Source: Streptomyces sp. 8K308 (GTDB lineage: Bacteria; Actinomycetota; Actinomycetes; Streptomycetales; Streptomycetaceae). Taken from it: a stretch of 35,027 bases of DNA. The stretch is taken from assembly GCF_004348315.1 (NCBI RefSeq), contig NZ_SMKC01000041.1, positions 1 to 35,027 on the forward strand, in the 5' to 3' direction. Every line of letters begins with the position of its first letter. Position 1 is the stretch's first letter. This document shows positions 1-6,935 of the stretch, one piece after another. The notes beneath the pieces are model-generated. The model saw nothing but the letters and a program-made list of their open reading frames with translations, was not told where the DNA came from and ran no database searches. The position numbers were made by a program, and so were the translations under genes.

Positions 1-987
1 GGGGAGGACTTTCCGCCGGTGCGGGTGGCGGGCAGGGGGCGTGGCTGGTACCGCGGTGACTGTCACGTGCATTCGGCGTGCTCGGTCGGTGGCGAGCTGA
101 CACCCGAGGAGCTGGCGGCCGGCGCCGACGAGGCGGGTCTCGACTTCCTCGCGACCACCGAGCACGGGTCGGCCGCCACGCATGGCGTCTGGGGCCGGTA
201 CGCGGGCGACGACCTGCTGGTGGTCCTGGGCGAGGAGGTCACCACCAGGACCGGGCACTGGCTGGCGCTCGGGCTCCGCCCCGGTCAGGTGATCGACTGG
301 CGGTACGGGGTGCGGGACGCGGTGGTCGACCGGCATCTGGAGCGGGTGCGTCAGGTCGGCGGGGTGTGCGTGGCGGCCCATCCGTACGCGCCGTACGTCT
401 CGGGCACGTTCATGTACCCGTACCACGGGTTCGACGTGGTCGAGGTGTGGAACGGGCCGTGGAGCTCGGACCTGCCGTGGAACGCCGACAACGAGGCCGC
501 ACTCGCCGAATGGGGTCGCGGTCTGGCCGCGGACGTCCACCGGGGGCGGTGGCGGCCGGCGATGGGCAACAGCGACACCCATCTGAAGGGCCAGCTCGGC
601 ACTCCGCACACCGTCGTGCTGGCGGACGAGCTGAGCACCGACGCCATCCTCGCCGGCATCCGGGCCGGCCGGAGCTGGATAGCCGAGTCAGCCGCCGTGG
701 AGTTCACGTTCACGGTGCTGGCCGGCGATCACGTCGCCGGGATCGGCGAGCGACTGGAGACCGGCGGCGGGCCGGCCCTGGTGCGGGCGGACGTCCGCGG
801 TGTGCCGTCGGGCACCGTCAGCTTCCATACCGAGGTCGGGAAGGCGCACCACGAGTCGCTGCCCGACACCGGTACTGGCGCCGTGGAGTGGCGCACCAGC
901 GCCCGGGAGGCCGGCTTGGTGCGCGTCGAGGTACGCCATCCCCACGGGCATATGGCGGCGCTCAGCAACCCGATCATCCTGGACTGA
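1..987 (+). CDS. CehA/McbA-type PHP-fold metallohydrolase, 5' end outside window
   Basis: The frame is open from the first base, so the start lies upstream; an internal GTG at 19 is unlikely to be the true start. The visible part is about 328 residues. It carries the PHP/CehA metal-site motifs in order: GDCHVHSACS (HxH), TTEHG, GEEVT, AAHPY and GNSDTH. The family hydrolyses esters or phosphoesters with bound divalent metal; CehA and McbA are carbaryl hydrolases, but most actinobacterial members have unknown substrates. After the catalytic fold, from about residue 240, comes a C-terminal region that looks like a beta-rich accessory domain. No signal peptide can be judged because the N-terminus is missing. 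It converges with the RidA gene 15 nt downstream. Family assignment is firm, substrate unknown. Confidence 0.85.
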   Translation, partial: GEDFPPVRVAGRGRGWYRGDCHVHSACSVGGELTPEELAAGADEAGLDFLATTEHGSAATHGVWGRYAGDDLLVVLGEEVTTRTGHWLALGLRPGQVIDWRYGVRDAVVDRHLERVRQVGGVCVAAHPYAPYVSGTFMYPYHGFDVVEVWNGPWSSDLPWNADNEAALAEWGRGLAADVHRGRWRPAMGNSDTHLKGQLGTPHTVVLADELSTDAILAGIRAGRSWIAESAAVEFTFTVLAGDHVAGIGERLETGGGPALVRADVRGVPSGTVSFHTEVGKAHHESLPDTGTGAVEWRTSAREAGLVRVEVRHPHGHMAALSNPIILD

Positions 988-1002
988 ACGCTCCGCCCGC
1001 CG

Positions 1003-1434
1003 TCAGGCGGCGCCCGGCGCCCCCGGCGTGGTCGGCCGGACGGCGATCGCGTCGACCTCGAAAAGCATCCCCGGGAGGGCGAGCGAGGCGACCCCGCTGA
1101 GCGTCTGGGCCGGCAGCCGGTCCCCGAAGCGGGCGTGGAGCGCCCTGCCGAGGGTCTCCAGCCGTTCGGGGCCGTGGGCGACGATGAACGAGCCGAGCCT
1201 GACCACGTGTTCGAAACCGAGCCCCACCCCCTCAAGCGCGGACCACAGCCGGTCGAAGGCCAGGTCCACCTGGGCGGCGAAGTCCCCCGGCACCGGGGAG
1301 CCGGTGGCGTCGGAGGCGTACTGGCCGGCGACGAAGACCAGTTCCCCTGGTGCCGAGACGGCGTGGCTGTAGCCGAACGGCGTCGGGTCGTGGAGCGTGG
1401 GCGGGTTGGTGATCGTGCGGGCATCGCGCGTCAT
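1003..1434 (-). CDS. RidA (YjgF/YER057c/UK114) family protein
   Basis: A 143-residue protein of usual RidA length. Seen in order: GYSHAV near the N-terminus, then FVAGQYASD, the central block QVDLAFDRLWSALEGVG, VVRLGSFIVA and LPGMLFEVDAIAV. RidA proteins deaminate reactive enamine/imine intermediates; many diverged members have other or unknown roles. I chose the ATG at 1434 because an AGGAGAG ribosome site precedes it and the homologous fold begins there; an upstream in-frame ATG at 1518 would add 28 unrelated residues. It is the second gene of a minus-strand pair, 140 nt after the alpha/beta hydrolase. The conserved catalytic Arg of enamine deaminases cannot be placed with certainty, so activity is left open. 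Confidence 0.85.
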   Translation of the reverse strand: MTRDARTITNPPTLHDPTPFGYSHAVSAPGELVFVAGQYASDATGSPVPGDFAAQVDLAFDRLWSALEGVGLGFEHVVRLGSFIVAHGPERLETLGRALHARFGDRLPAQTLSGVASLALPGMLFEVDAIAVRPTTPGAPGAA

Positions 1435-1574
1435 GACGCGTGGATCCTCTCCTGGTGCGGGGCGCCTGTCGCCTCCGGCGGGCGAGGGGCCGAACGCGCC
1501 CCTCTCGTCGCCCAACACCGCGCCGACGTGGGTCGATTCCGCGAAGCGGACCTACCCGGGCTCAGCCCTTCGGC

Positions 1575-2333
1575 CTACGTCCGTGGGCCGGTCGGGGCGG
1601 TGGCGATCAGTTCGGCGAGAAGTGCGCCGAAGGCTTCCGGCGCTTCCAGCATCACCATGTGGCCCGTCCCCGGCAGTTCGGTGTAGGTGGCCGCGGCTGC
1701 CAGGGCCCACTCGGGAACGTGCCATCCGGGGCGCGAGCGGGCTCCGGCGACCAGGTGCACCGGGGTTCGCTCGAACACCTCGCGCAGCGACCGCTCGTAG
1801 TCAGCCCGTGCGGTGTGGTCGACGACGGCACGGGCCATCGCCTGGACCGTGGTCGCGGGCTGGTGGGCGAGGGCCTGCGCGGCGGAGCGGACGCGACCCC
1901 GGCTCGGCTCGATGCCGCCGTCGCGCAGCCAACGCTCCGGCTCTGCTCGGTCGGCCCGCAGCAGCTGTTCCACCTCCGCGGTCGTCTTCGTGGCGATCTG
2001 CGCCGACCAGAAGGCGTCGGCCAGGGTGAAGTTGCCTTCGACGTTGACGAACGACGCGGTTCGGTCCGGGAACCGGTGGGCGAACGTGGCCGCGATCACG
2101 CCGCCGACGGAGTGACCGACCAGGTGCGCGGGGGTGTTGGGCAGTGCCAGGTCAAGGACGGTGCGCAGGTGCTCCACCTGTGCGTCGATGGAGATGCCGC
2201 CGGGGTCGGCGGTCGCGTTCGCACCGTAGCCGAGCAGGTCGGGGGCGATGATCCGGGACGGATGGAGCGGCACGAACGCGCGCTCGTCGGCGAACGGCCC
2301 GATGAGACCGTGCAGGAAGACCACTGGCGGCAT
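1575..2333 (-). CDS. alpha/beta hydrolase
   Basis: A 252-residue alpha/beta-hydrolase-fold protein. Motifs seen: the oxyanion HG in FLHGLIG near residue 8, the nucleophile elbow GHSVGG with Ser75, and a catalytic His in GTGHMVM near residue 225; an acid residue sits between them. This is the normal triad for esterases and related hydrolases; the substrate cannot be told. I chose the ATG at 2333 because the fold starts at once (PPVVFLHG) and the 14 residues upstream of it in the same frame look non-coding. The ribosome site is weak. It is divergent from the GntR operon across 124 nt and precedes the RidA gene on the same strand, so the two are probably one transcript. Confidence 0.85.
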   Translation of the reverse strand: MPPVVFLHGLIGPFADERAFVPLHPSRIIAPDLLGYGANATADPGGISIDAQVEHLRTVLDLALPNTPAHLVGHSVGGVIAATFAHRFPDRTASFVNVEGNFTLADAFWSAQIATKTTAEVEQLLRADRAEPERWLRDGGIEPSRGRVRSAAQALAHQPATTVQAMARAVVDHTARADYERSLREVFERTPVHLVAGARSRPGWHVPEWALAAAATYTELPGTGHMVMLEAPEAFGALLAELIATAPTGPRT

Positions 2334-2387
2334 GGAACGCCAGCCTTTCACGCGTCGTCGCCCGGCGTCCACCACAGCAGGGGACCG

Positions 2388-2401
2388 CCGGACCGGTCCG
2401 G
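2388..2401. promoter_or_regulatory. 14-bp perfect palindrome between divergent operons
   Basis: CCGGACCGGTCCGG is its own reverse complement. It lies between the start of the alpha/beta hydrolase (2333) and that of gntR (2458), just upstream of the proposed gntR -35. It is a plausible operator for either direction. In GC-rich DNA such a palindrome can also occur by chance. Confidence 0.35.
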
Positions 2402-2421
2402 AAAGATCTTGGCGGTGGCTA

Positions 2422-2459
2422 TGGACCCGAGGGGTTCGTCGCGCCTATGTTCTAGACAT
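2422..2459 (+). promoter_or_regulatory. candidate leaderless promoter and operator of the GntR operon
   Basis: A -35-like TGGACC (2422-2427) and a -10-like TATGTT (2446-2451) are separated by 18 bp. The -10 ends 6 nt before the ATG at 2458, so transcription would start at or next to the start codon. No ribosome site lies in the usual window; the nearest purine run is about 24 nt upstream. Over the -10 and start codon lies ATGTTCTAGACAT, with inverted ends and a TCTAGAC core that resembles operators of HutC-type GntR proteins such as DasR. This suggests autoregulation. Confidence 0.45.
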
Positions 2460-3189
2460 GCCTGGACAGGTACACAAACATCAGCGCATCGCCCGCGTCC
2501 TCGCCGACGAGATCCGTGCCGGGGTCCACTCCGACGGCAGCAGGCTGCCGGGGGAGCACGCGCTCAGAGAACGGTTCGGGGTCAGCAGGACCACGCTGCG
2601 GCAGGCGCTCAGGGTGCTCGGCGACGAGGGGCTGATCGCCACCCACGCCGGCATCGGCTCGTTCGTCACCTTCGACGGCACTCCGCTGGACACCCGACGC
2701 GGCTGGACCCAGGCGCTGGCCGAGCGGGGCGTCGACCTGACCACCGAGATCCACCGGTTCGAGACGATCGCCGACCCGGCGCTCGCCGCCGAACTGGGCG
2801 TCGCCTCCGACGCCTTCGTCGCGCTCGACCGGGTCAGGCGGCTTCCCGACGGGCAGGGCGTCTCCCTGGAGCGCAGCCGCATCCCGGCCGTGGGCGAGTT
2901 GGCCGAGCTGCCGCGGCGCGGGCTCCGGGAGGGCTCGCTCAACACGGCGCTGGTCGCCGCCGGTCGCGTCACCGCCTCGGGCGAGGGCCTGGTGTCGGTC
3001 CGGGCGATCGACGCCGCGGAGGCCGCCGTGCTGCACCGCTCCACGGGTGAGCCCTTCCTCCACCTGGCCAAGGTCCACCGCGCGGCCGACGGCTCGGTCG
3101 TCGAGCAGGTCACCAGCCTCCTCGACCCCGCCAGGTTCCAGCTGCGGATACGCACCCACGAGACGTCCCACCAGGGAGCACCACGGTGA
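2458..3189 (+). CDS. GntR-family regulator, HutC/UTRA subfamily
   Basis: A 243-residue regulator. Residues about 8-70 form the GntR winged helix (RIARVLADEIRAGV, SRLPGEHALRERFGVSRTTL, then the wing GIGSFV). Residues about 90-240 are a UTRA ligand-binding domain, ending with VEQVTSLLDPARFQLRI. HutC-type GntR proteins are usually repressors released by a small metabolite linked to the operon they control. The start is the ATG at 2458, where the HTH begins; a longer in-frame extension to 2248 lacks homology. Its GTGA overlap with the next gene ties it to the ADP-ribosylglycohydrolase. It probably controls this operon in response to the transported substrate or a product of it. Confidence 0.9.
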   Translation: MPGQVHKHQRIARVLADEIRAGVHSDGSRLPGEHALRERFGVSRTTLRQALRVLGDEGLIATHAGIGSFVTFDGTPLDTRRGWTQALAERGVDLTTEIHRFETIADPALAAELGVASDAFVALDRVRRLPDGQGVSLERSRIPAVGELAELPRRGLREGSLNTALVAAGRVTASGEGLVSVRAIDAAEAAVLHRSTGEPFLHLAKVHRAADGSVVEQVTSLLDPARFQLRIRTHETSHQGAPR

Positions 3190-4184
3190 CCGCCCCGCCC
3201 CTGCTCGACCGCGCGCTCGGCGCCTACTACGGCCTCGCCCTCGGCGACGCGCTCGGCATGCCGACCCAGTCGATGTCGCGGGAGCACGTCCGGCGCGCCT
3301 ATGGGACGATCTCCGGCTTCCACGACTCCTCGCCCGACAACCCGATCAGCGCGGGCATGCCGGCCGGCTCGATCACCGACGACACCGACCAGGCCGTGCT
3401 CGTCGGCCGGCTCATCGCCGAGGGACAGGGTCGGATCGACCCGCTGCGCCTCGCCGAGGAGCTTCTCGACTGGGAGAAGCAGATGAGGGCCAAGGGCTCC
3501 CTCGACCTGCTCGGCCCGTCGACCAAGGCGGCCCTGGACGCCGTGGCCCGTGGCGTGCCCCCGGCCGAGGCCGGCAGGTTCGGCACCACCAACGGGGCCG
3601 CGATGCGCGTCACCCCGGTCGGCATCGCCTTCCCCGCCGAACCGCTCGAACCGTTCCTCGACCGGGTCGTGGAGTCCTGCCAGGTCACCCACGACACGAC
3701 GATCGGGATCGCGGGCGCGGCGGCCGTCGCCGCCGCCGTCAGCACCGGCGTCGCCGGCGGCGGCCTCGCCGACGCCGTCCGGGCCGCGGTCGCCGCCGCC
3801 CGGGCGGGAGCCAGGCGCGGGCACTGGATCGCCGGGGCCGATGTCGCGGCCCGCGTCGAGTGGGCCTGGCGGCTGGTCGAAGGAGTGCCCGAGGAGCAGG
3901 CCGTGGACCGCGTCTCGGAGCTGGTCGGCAGCAGCGTGGCCACCCAGGAGTCGGTACCCGCGGCCTTCGCGGTCCTGGCCATGGCCGACGGCGACCCCTG
4001 GCGGGCCGCCGTGCTCGCCGCCAACCTCGGCGGCGACACCGACACCATCGGCGCGATCGCCGGCGCGATCGCCGGCTCGGTCGCCGGGCTCTCCGCCCTG
4101 CCCCCCGACGCCGTGCGCACCCTGCGCGACGTCAACTCCCTCGACCTCGAACCCCTGACCCACCGGCTGATCGCCCTGCGCTGA
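3186..4184 (+). CDS. ADP-ribosylglycohydrolase (DraG/ARH) family protein
   Basis: A 332-residue all-helical ARH-fold enzyme. Both acidic metal-binding motifs are intact: DDTD at residues 65-68 and GGDTDT at 282-287; GLALGDALGMPTQ near residues 16-28 is also typical. The family uses a pair of metal ions, usually Mg, to hydrolyse N- or O-glycosidic bonds of ADP-ribose. Relatives next to permeases and sugar kinases may instead cleave small N-glycosides, which is what the context suggests here. The GTG start overlaps the gntR stop by 4 nt, with GGGAGCA just upstream as ribosome site. The permease follows after 73 nt. A role in reversing protein ADP-ribosylation is less likely given the neighbours. 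Confidence 0.9.
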   Translation: MTAPPLLDRALGAYYGLALGDALGMPTQSMSREHVRRAYGTISGFHDSSPDNPISAGMPAGSITDDTDQAVLVGRLIAEGQGRIDPLRLAEELLDWEKQMRAKGSLDLLGPSTKAALDAVARGVPPAEAGRFGTTNGAAMRVTPVGIAFPAEPLEPFLDRVVESCQVTHDTTIGIAGAAAVAAAVSTGVAGGGLADAVRAAVAAARAGARRGHWIAGADVAARVEWAWRLVEGVPEEQAVDRVSELVGSSVATQESVPAAFAVLAMADGDPWRAAVLAANLGGDTDTIGAIAGAIAGSVAGLSALPPDAVRTLRDVNSLDLEPLTHRLIALR

Positions 4185-4257
4185 CGCGCTGATCCGCCCG
4201 GCACCATCCGCCCCATCGCACCACCCGCCCCATCGCACCACTAAGGAGGCACCGAAG

Positions 4258-5724
4258 ATGAGCGTTTCGAAGACGAACGATCGCGTCGGCGCCGTTGAGA
4301 CCCGCGGCATCGAGCCCGTTCCCGACCACGAGCGGCACGGCCACGCGGGTCAGATGTTCTGGACCTGGTTCGCCGCCAACATCAGCATCCTCGGCCTTCC
4401 GCTCGGCGCCACCCTGGTCGCCTTCCGGGGGCTCAACATCTGGCAGGCGGTACTCGTCGCCCTCGTCGGGTCCTTCGGCTCCTTCGCCCTGGTGGGGGCG
4501 CTCAGCCTGGCGGGCAAGAAGGGTGGCGCCCCGGCGCTCACCCTCTCCCGGGCCGTCTTCGGGCAGCGCGGCAACGCCGGCCCCACCCTGGTGAGCTGGC
4601 TGAGCAGGATCGGCTGGGAGACGATCTCCACCACCACCGCGGCCTACGCCCTGCTCGCCATGCTCGACATCGCGTTCGGCCTGGACCGCAACACCGTGCT
4701 CACCCTGCTCTGCCTGCTGGTCTTCATCGCCTGCACCCTGCTGATCAGCGGCCTCGGGCACGCCACCATCATGTGGATCAACAAGTGGGCCACCGTCGTC
4801 TTCGGCGTACTCAACCTGATCGTGATGGGCTTCCTGGTCGCCACGGTCGACTGGAGCCGCGTCCTCGACGCGCCGGCCGGCGCCACCAGCGGCGTGATAG
4901 CCGGCATCGGCTTCATCGCCGCCGGCACCGGCATCGGCTGGGCCAACGCGGGCGCCGACTACGCCCGCTACCTGCCGCGGGAGATCGCCGGCAGCCGGCT
5001 GATCGTGGCCTCGGCGTTCGGCGCCGGCATCCCGCTGCTCCTGCTGATCTCGCTCGGCTCCCTGCTGACGGCGGGCGACGCTACGCTCGCCACCTCGTCC
5101 GACCCGGTCGCCGCCATCAACGAGATGCTGCCTTCCTGGATGGCCATCCCGTACCTGGTCGCGGCGTTCGGTGGGCTGCTGATGTCCAACCACCTGTCCA
5201 CCTACTCCGCGGGACTGACGATGATCACCCTCGGCCTACGGGTGCCCCGGGTGTGGGCGGTCGCCCTCGACGTGGTGCTGATGTTCGCCGGCGGCATCTA
5301 TCTGATGCTGATCGCGGACGACTTCTACGGCCCGTTCTCCACCTTCCTCACCCTCCTGGCCGTCCCCATCTCGGCGTGGATCGGCGTGGTCGCGGTGGAC
5401 TCGCTGCGCGGCCGCTCCTACGACGCGGAGGCGCTGATGGACACCGGCCGCACCAGCCGCTACTGGTACTCCGGCGGCTTCCGGCTGCCGGCCGTCATCG
5501 GCTGGGCCGCCGCCATCGTGGCGGGACTGCTCTTCACCACGGCCGCCACCAGCACCGACGTCTGGTTCGAGGGCCCCTTCGCGGACACCTGGGCCGGCAC
5601 CAACGGCCTGGGCTGGGCGATCGCGATGGCCACCGGCGCCGCCAGCTACGCGCTGACCGACCGGGCCGCCAGGCCCGACGCCCAGGCCACCCCGGAGCCC
5701 GCCCTCCAGGGAGCCGGCCGATGA
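4258..5724 (+). CDS. NCS1-family purine/cytosine-type permease
   Basis: A 488-residue membrane protein with about 12 hydrophobic segments from residue 40 to the C-terminus and a hydrophilic N-terminal tail of about 35 residues. It fits the Transp_cyt_pur (NCS1) family: the first segment FWTWFAANISILGLPLGATL, the conserved stretch RAVFGQRGN, and the internal SWLSRIGWET. NCS1 carriers import nucleobases, hydantoins, thiamin-related compounds or nucleosides with a cation. The start has a perfect AAGGAGG ribosome site 10 nt upstream. Its stop overlaps the start of the PfkB kinase (ATGA), so carrier and kinase are translationally coupled. The substrate is probably a nucleobase- or nucleoside-like compound cleaved by the preceding enzyme. 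Confidence 0.9.
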   Translation: MSVSKTNDRVGAVETRGIEPVPDHERHGHAGQMFWTWFAANISILGLPLGATLVAFRGLNIWQAVLVALVGSFGSFALVGALSLAGKKGGAPALTLSRAVFGQRGNAGPTLVSWLSRIGWETISTTTAAYALLAMLDIAFGLDRNTVLTLLCLLVFIACTLLISGLGHATIMWINKWATVVFGVLNLIVMGFLVATVDWSRVLDAPAGATSGVIAGIGFIAAGTGIGWANAGADYARYLPREIAGSRLIVASAFGAGIPLLLLISLGSLLTAGDATLATSSDPVAAINEMLPSWMAIPYLVAAFGGLLMSNHLSTYSAGLTMITLGLRVPRVWAVALDVVLMFAGGIYLMLIADDFYGPFSTFLTLLAVPISAWIGVVAVDSLRGRSYDAEALMDTGRTSRYWYSGGFRLPAVIGWAAAIVAGLLFTTAATSTDVWFEGPFADTWAGTNGLGWAIAMATGAASYALTDRAARPDAQATPEPALQGAGR

Positions 5725-6659
5725 GCCGCCGCCTGGTCCTCGTCGGCAACGTCATCGCCGACCTGGTCATCGAGATCCCGGCACTGCCGGAGCGCGGCGG
5801 CGACGTGATCGGCTCACGCGCCGAGCTCACCGTGGGCGGCGGCCTCAACACCCTCGTCGCCGCCCGCCGGCTCGGCGCCCGAGCCGTCTTCGCCGGACCG
5901 CACGGCACCGGCCCCTACGGCGAGTTGGTGCGGGCGGCGCTGGCCGGTGAGGGCATCCAGACCCTGCTGCCAGTCCGCGTCGACGGTGACACCGGGTTCA
6001 CCGTGGCCCTGGTCGACGGCGGCGGCGAACGCACCTTCGTCACCAGCTTCGGCGTCGAGGCCAGGCTCGCCGAGCCGGAGGTGGCCGCCGTCGCCGCCGC
6101 GATCGGGCCCGGCGACCTGGTCCAGCTGTCCGGCTACGCGCTGGCGCTGCCAGCCGGCGGGCCGCCGCTGGCGCGGCTCGCGGCCGGGCTGCCCGCCGAC
6201 GTCACCCTGTGCTTCGACCCGGCCCCGCTGGTCGCCGACATCCCGCCGGCCGTGCTCGACCCGGTGCTCGCCCGTGTCGACTGGCTCAGCGCCAACGCCC
6301 GCGAGGCGCGCCTGATGACCGGCCACGCGGAGCCGGCCGCCGCGGCGGCGGCCCTGCGCGGCCGGCTCTCGCCGGCCGCCGGCGCGCTGGTCCGCGATGG
6401 CGGCGACGGCTGCTGGCTCGCGCTGCCGGGCTCCGAGCCCCGGCACGTGCCGGGCTTCCCCGTCCGCGCCGTCGACACCAACGGCGCCGGCGACGCCCAC
6501 GTCGGCGCCTTCCTCGCCCGGCTCGGCCAGGGCGACACCCCACTCGACGCGGCCCGCGCCGCCAACGCGGCGGCCGCCATCGCCGTCACCCGCACCGGCC
6601 CGGCCACGGCCCCGACCAGCGCGGAGCTGGCGGAGTTCCTCGGCCGGGCGGCCACCTGA
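5721..6659 (+). CDS. PfkB/ribokinase-family sugar or nucleoside kinase
   Basis: A 312-residue kinase of typical ribokinase length. The N-terminal GGGLNTLVAARRLGA (about residues 39-53) binds the sugar, and the C-terminal signature DTNGAGDAHVGAF holds the anion hole and the catalytic Asp of NGAGD. LSANAREARLMTG marks the conserved Asn/Glu region. Members phosphorylate ribose, 2-keto-3-deoxygluconate, fructose 1-phosphate, pseudouridine or other nucleosides. The ATG overlaps the permease stop by 4 nt. As the last gene of the operon it would trap a sugar or nucleoside released by, or imported with, the upstream enzymes. Which of these it phosphorylates cannot be read from the sequence. Confidence 0.9.
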   Translation: MSRRLVLVGNVIADLVIEIPALPERGGDVIGSRAELTVGGGLNTLVAARRLGARAVFAGPHGTGPYGELVRAALAGEGIQTLLPVRVDGDTGFTVALVDGGGERTFVTSFGVEARLAEPEVAAVAAAIGPGDLVQLSGYALALPAGGPPLARLAAGLPADVTLCFDPAPLVADIPPAVLDPVLARVDWLSANAREARLMTGHAEPAAAAAALRGRLSPAAGALVRDGGDGCWLALPGSEPRHVPGFPVRAVDTNGAGDAHVGAFLARLGQGDTPLDAARAANAAAAIAVTRTGPATAPTSAELAEFLGRAAT

Positions 6660-6665
6660 GCGAGG

Positions 6666-6935
6666 TCAACCGCGATGACCGCGGGCGATCTCCAGGTCCG
6701 AGGCCAGAGCGCTAACACGGACCGGATCGCGGGCGTCGTCCAGGACGACGACATGGACGACGCTGCCGACCTCGGGGAGTGGCTCGTCGTCGAGCCACTC
6801 CGGGAGCTTGAGGTTGTCGATGAGCCCCGCCACCCCGCCCCCCAGGTCGACCAGCACGCCCCAGGGAGCGATCTCGGTGACGGTCGCGTCGAACTCCTGG
6901 TGAACGGATACCGCCTCGTGCACCGCACTCCTCAC
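6666..6935 (-). CDS. small S1-like (OB-fold) protein, candidate immunity protein of Rhs1
   Basis: An 89-residue acidic protein. Residues about 16-85 resemble an S1 RNA-binding domain: ATVTEIAPWGVLVDLGGG, then VAGLIDNLKL and VGSVVHVVVLDD. The GTG at 6935 overlaps the stop of the Rhs1 gene by 4 nt (GTGA), so it is translated right after the toxin tip. This is where immunity genes sit in polymorphic-toxin loci. A longer start inside rhs1 (7007) would add only antisense-like residues. It ends 7 nt from the convergent PfkB kinase. The S1 resemblance is seen; the immunity role is inferred from position. Alternatively it is a general RNA-binding accessory protein. Confidence 0.7.
   Translation of the reverse strand: MRSAVHEAVSVHQEFDATVTEIAPWGVLVDLGGGVAGLIDNLKLPEWLDDEPLPEVGSVVHVVVLDDARDPVRVSALASDLEIARGHRG

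Noticed and set aside
997..1010. Short GC stem (CCGCC-GTCA-GGCGG) between the CehA-like and RidA genes as terminator.
   Set aside because: Only a 5-bp stem, no T run and overlapping the RidA stop; such stems are frequent by chance at this GC content.
3186..4184. ADP-ribosylglycohydrolase as antidote to an ADP-ribosyltransferase-like Rhs1 tip.
   Set aside because: It is on the other strand, in a metabolic operon with regulator, carrier and kinase, and is separated from rhs1 by two genes; the S1-like gene has the immunity position.
2481..4310. 609-codon minus-strand open frame across the GntR operon.
   Set aside because: Low-complexity Gly/Ala/Asp text typical of antisense frames in GC-rich genes; four good genes lie opposite.
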